Part shown: positions 13,015 to 13,663 of the stretch, one piece after another
Layout: every line of letters starts with the position of its first letter
How positions within the stretch are numbered: the first letter of the stretch is position 1
Assembly: GCA_023433275.1 (NCBI GenBank)
Contig: JAEZDN010000032.1
Span: 1 to 13,663, forward strand
Source: Verrucomicrobiota bacterium
Lineage (GTDB): Bacteria > Verrucomicrobiota > Verrucomicrobiia > Opitutales > Opitutaceae
Length of the DNA: 13,663 nt
Direction: 5' to 3'
Notes under the pieces: model-generated
Told to the model about the DNA's origin: nothing
What the model saw: the letters and a program-made list of their open reading frames with translations, nothing else
Databases searched by the model: none
Translations under genes and position numbers: made by a program

Positions 13015-13404
13015 TCAGACGCTGCGGCCGGTGATGGCCATCTTGAGCTGCTTGATGTTGCCCGAGACGATTTCGGTGAGGAACTCGTACTCGACGGCGT
13101 TCTTGTTCATGGCGAGGAGCTCCTTTTCCAGTTCGACGGTGTTGCCGTCGGGACGGACGGAGCGGGCAAATGGATCCTGCACGAGGGTCGGCTGCAGGTG
13201 GGCGGCGGCGCCGCGGGCGAGCTCACCCCGCTGGCTGCGCGCCTTGAGCTGCTCTGCGAAATCGGCGGTGACATCGAGGCGCCGGTAGCCCGGGGTTTCG
13301 GCGTTCGCGATGTTGGAGGCGATCGCCTCCTGACGCAGGGCGGACGCGTCGAGAAGCTTCCGCGCCAACTGGTAGTTGTCGGACTGGAAGACGGGATCGA
13401 TCAT
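13015..13404 (-). CDS. flgB: Flagellar basal-body rod protein FlgB
   Basis: 129 aa, proximal rod subunit and the first gene of the operon in this window. ALRQEAIASNIANAETPGYR (22-41) is the flagella rod motif. A loop region follows, then DGNTVELEKELLAMNKNAVE (89-108) with YEFLTEIVSGNIKQLKMAIT (109-128), matching the FlgB C-terminus. Full family length. I see no Shine-Dalgarno (leader TTAACGCGGAC). A perfect TGGCACG lies 22 bases upstream but without a proper partner element, so the promoter remains unidentified. Confidence 0.96.
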   Translation of the reverse strand: MIDPVFQSDNYQLARKLLDASALRQEAIASNIANAETPGYRRLDVTADFAEQLKARSQRGELARGAAAHLQPTLVQDPFARSVRPDGNTVELEKELLAMNKNAVEYEFLTEIVSGNIKQLKMAITGRSV

Positions 13405-13631
13405 GTCCGCGTTAATACCATGCGGCGTGCCAGCGGCCGGCGCGCGCGCTGTAACTCATGATGGACAAGACGATAAAATTTTCTGGGGCGGCGATGGGTG
13501 AAGCGTGCGCGGGCGGGTCGGGGCGAAGCGGGGGACGGAGGCAATTTTTGCCGCACGGGGATGCGGGGCGTCGGGAGGGTTTGGGATTTGGGGTTTGGGT
13601 TTTGGAGCTCGGATTTCGGAATTCGGGATTC
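13405..13631. other. Upstream gap of flgB; no gene or clear promoter
   Basis: No credible gene. It should contain the operon promoter unless transcription starts further upstream. An AT-rich patch (AAAATTTTAT on the minus strand, about 13473-13482) is the best -10-like region but has no convincing -35 partner. From about 13570 the DNA is a degenerate simple sequence (GGGATTTGGGGTTTGGG, TCGGATTTCGGAATTCGGGA); its translation gives the PKSELQNPNPKSQ peptide typical of spurious ORFs. Confidence 0.5.
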
Positions 13632-13656
13632 GTAGGGGCGCAGACTTGCTGCGCCC
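13632..13656 (+). repeat. GTAG-headed hairpin at the right end
   Basis: Head GTAG (13632-13635), arms GGGCGCAG and CTGCGCCC around ACTTG: an intact copy in the plus orientation, opposite to the intergenic copies at 8792 and 9962. Confidence 0.85.
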
Positions 13657-13663
13657 ACAGGGG

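Noticed and set aside
13413..13433. Sigma-54 promoter upstream of flgB (TGGCACG on the minus strand)
   Set aside because: The -24 half is perfect, but the -12 position reads TGG instead of TTGC, and transcription would start at the flgB ATG itself.
13450..13476. Sigma-28 promoter on the plus strand (GACGATAA)
   Set aside because: The -35 partner is poor at the needed spacing, and the direction points away from flgB with no gene downstream.

Overview
This window carries one flagellar export / basal-body / hook operon, entirely on the minus strand. Read in the direction of transcription (high to low coordinates) the order is flgB, flgC, fliE, fliF, fliG, fliH, fliI, fliJ, a motE/ylxF-like gene, fliK, flgD, flgE, fliL. 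This is the order of the Bacillus-type fla/che operon, including the membrane-anchored coiled-coil protein between fliJ and fliK. The high GC content, the absence of Shine-Dalgarno sequences and the dense intergenic repeats fit a Gram-negative, high-GC bacterium. My best guess is Verrucomicrobiota (Opitutales-like), but that rests on memory of genome style and not on a marker gene.

Layout. 1-412: tandem 152-bp repeat array that runs into the last codons of fliL. 401-5530: fliL, flgE, flgD, fliK, motE-like and fliJ, tightly packed. 5527-6852: fliI, the export ATPase. 6853-7697: a repeat block made of two 372-bp units that separates fliI from fliH. 7697-8278: fliH. 8279-8895: a second repeat-rich gap with small, doubtful ORFs. 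8896-9915 fliG, 10074-11705 fliF, 11977-12321 fliE, 12593-13006 flgC, 13015-13404 flgB. The gaps between these contain hairpin repeats or simple-sequence repeats. 13405-13663: upstream gap ending in another hairpin repeat.

How the genes work together: FliF forms the MS ring and FliG the switch rotor ring on it. FliE, FlgB and FlgC build the proximal rod. FliH, FliI and FliJ form the cytoplasmic ATPase complex of the flagellar type III exporter. FliK measures the hook, FlgD caps it, FlgE builds it, and FliL supports the stator. The MotE-like protein probably assists the stator or motor.

The unusual part is the DNA between the genes. At least a dozen hairpins share a GTAG head followed by a palindrome, the architecture of REP elements mobilised by Y1 (RAYT) transposases, but with several different stems. 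One block sits exactly at an ATGA stop/start junction between fliH and fliI, and a piece of the same repeat material is translated inside fliK. All thirteen genes have C immediately before ATG and almost none has a Shine-Dalgarno sequence. No transposase, RNA gene or CRISPR array is present.
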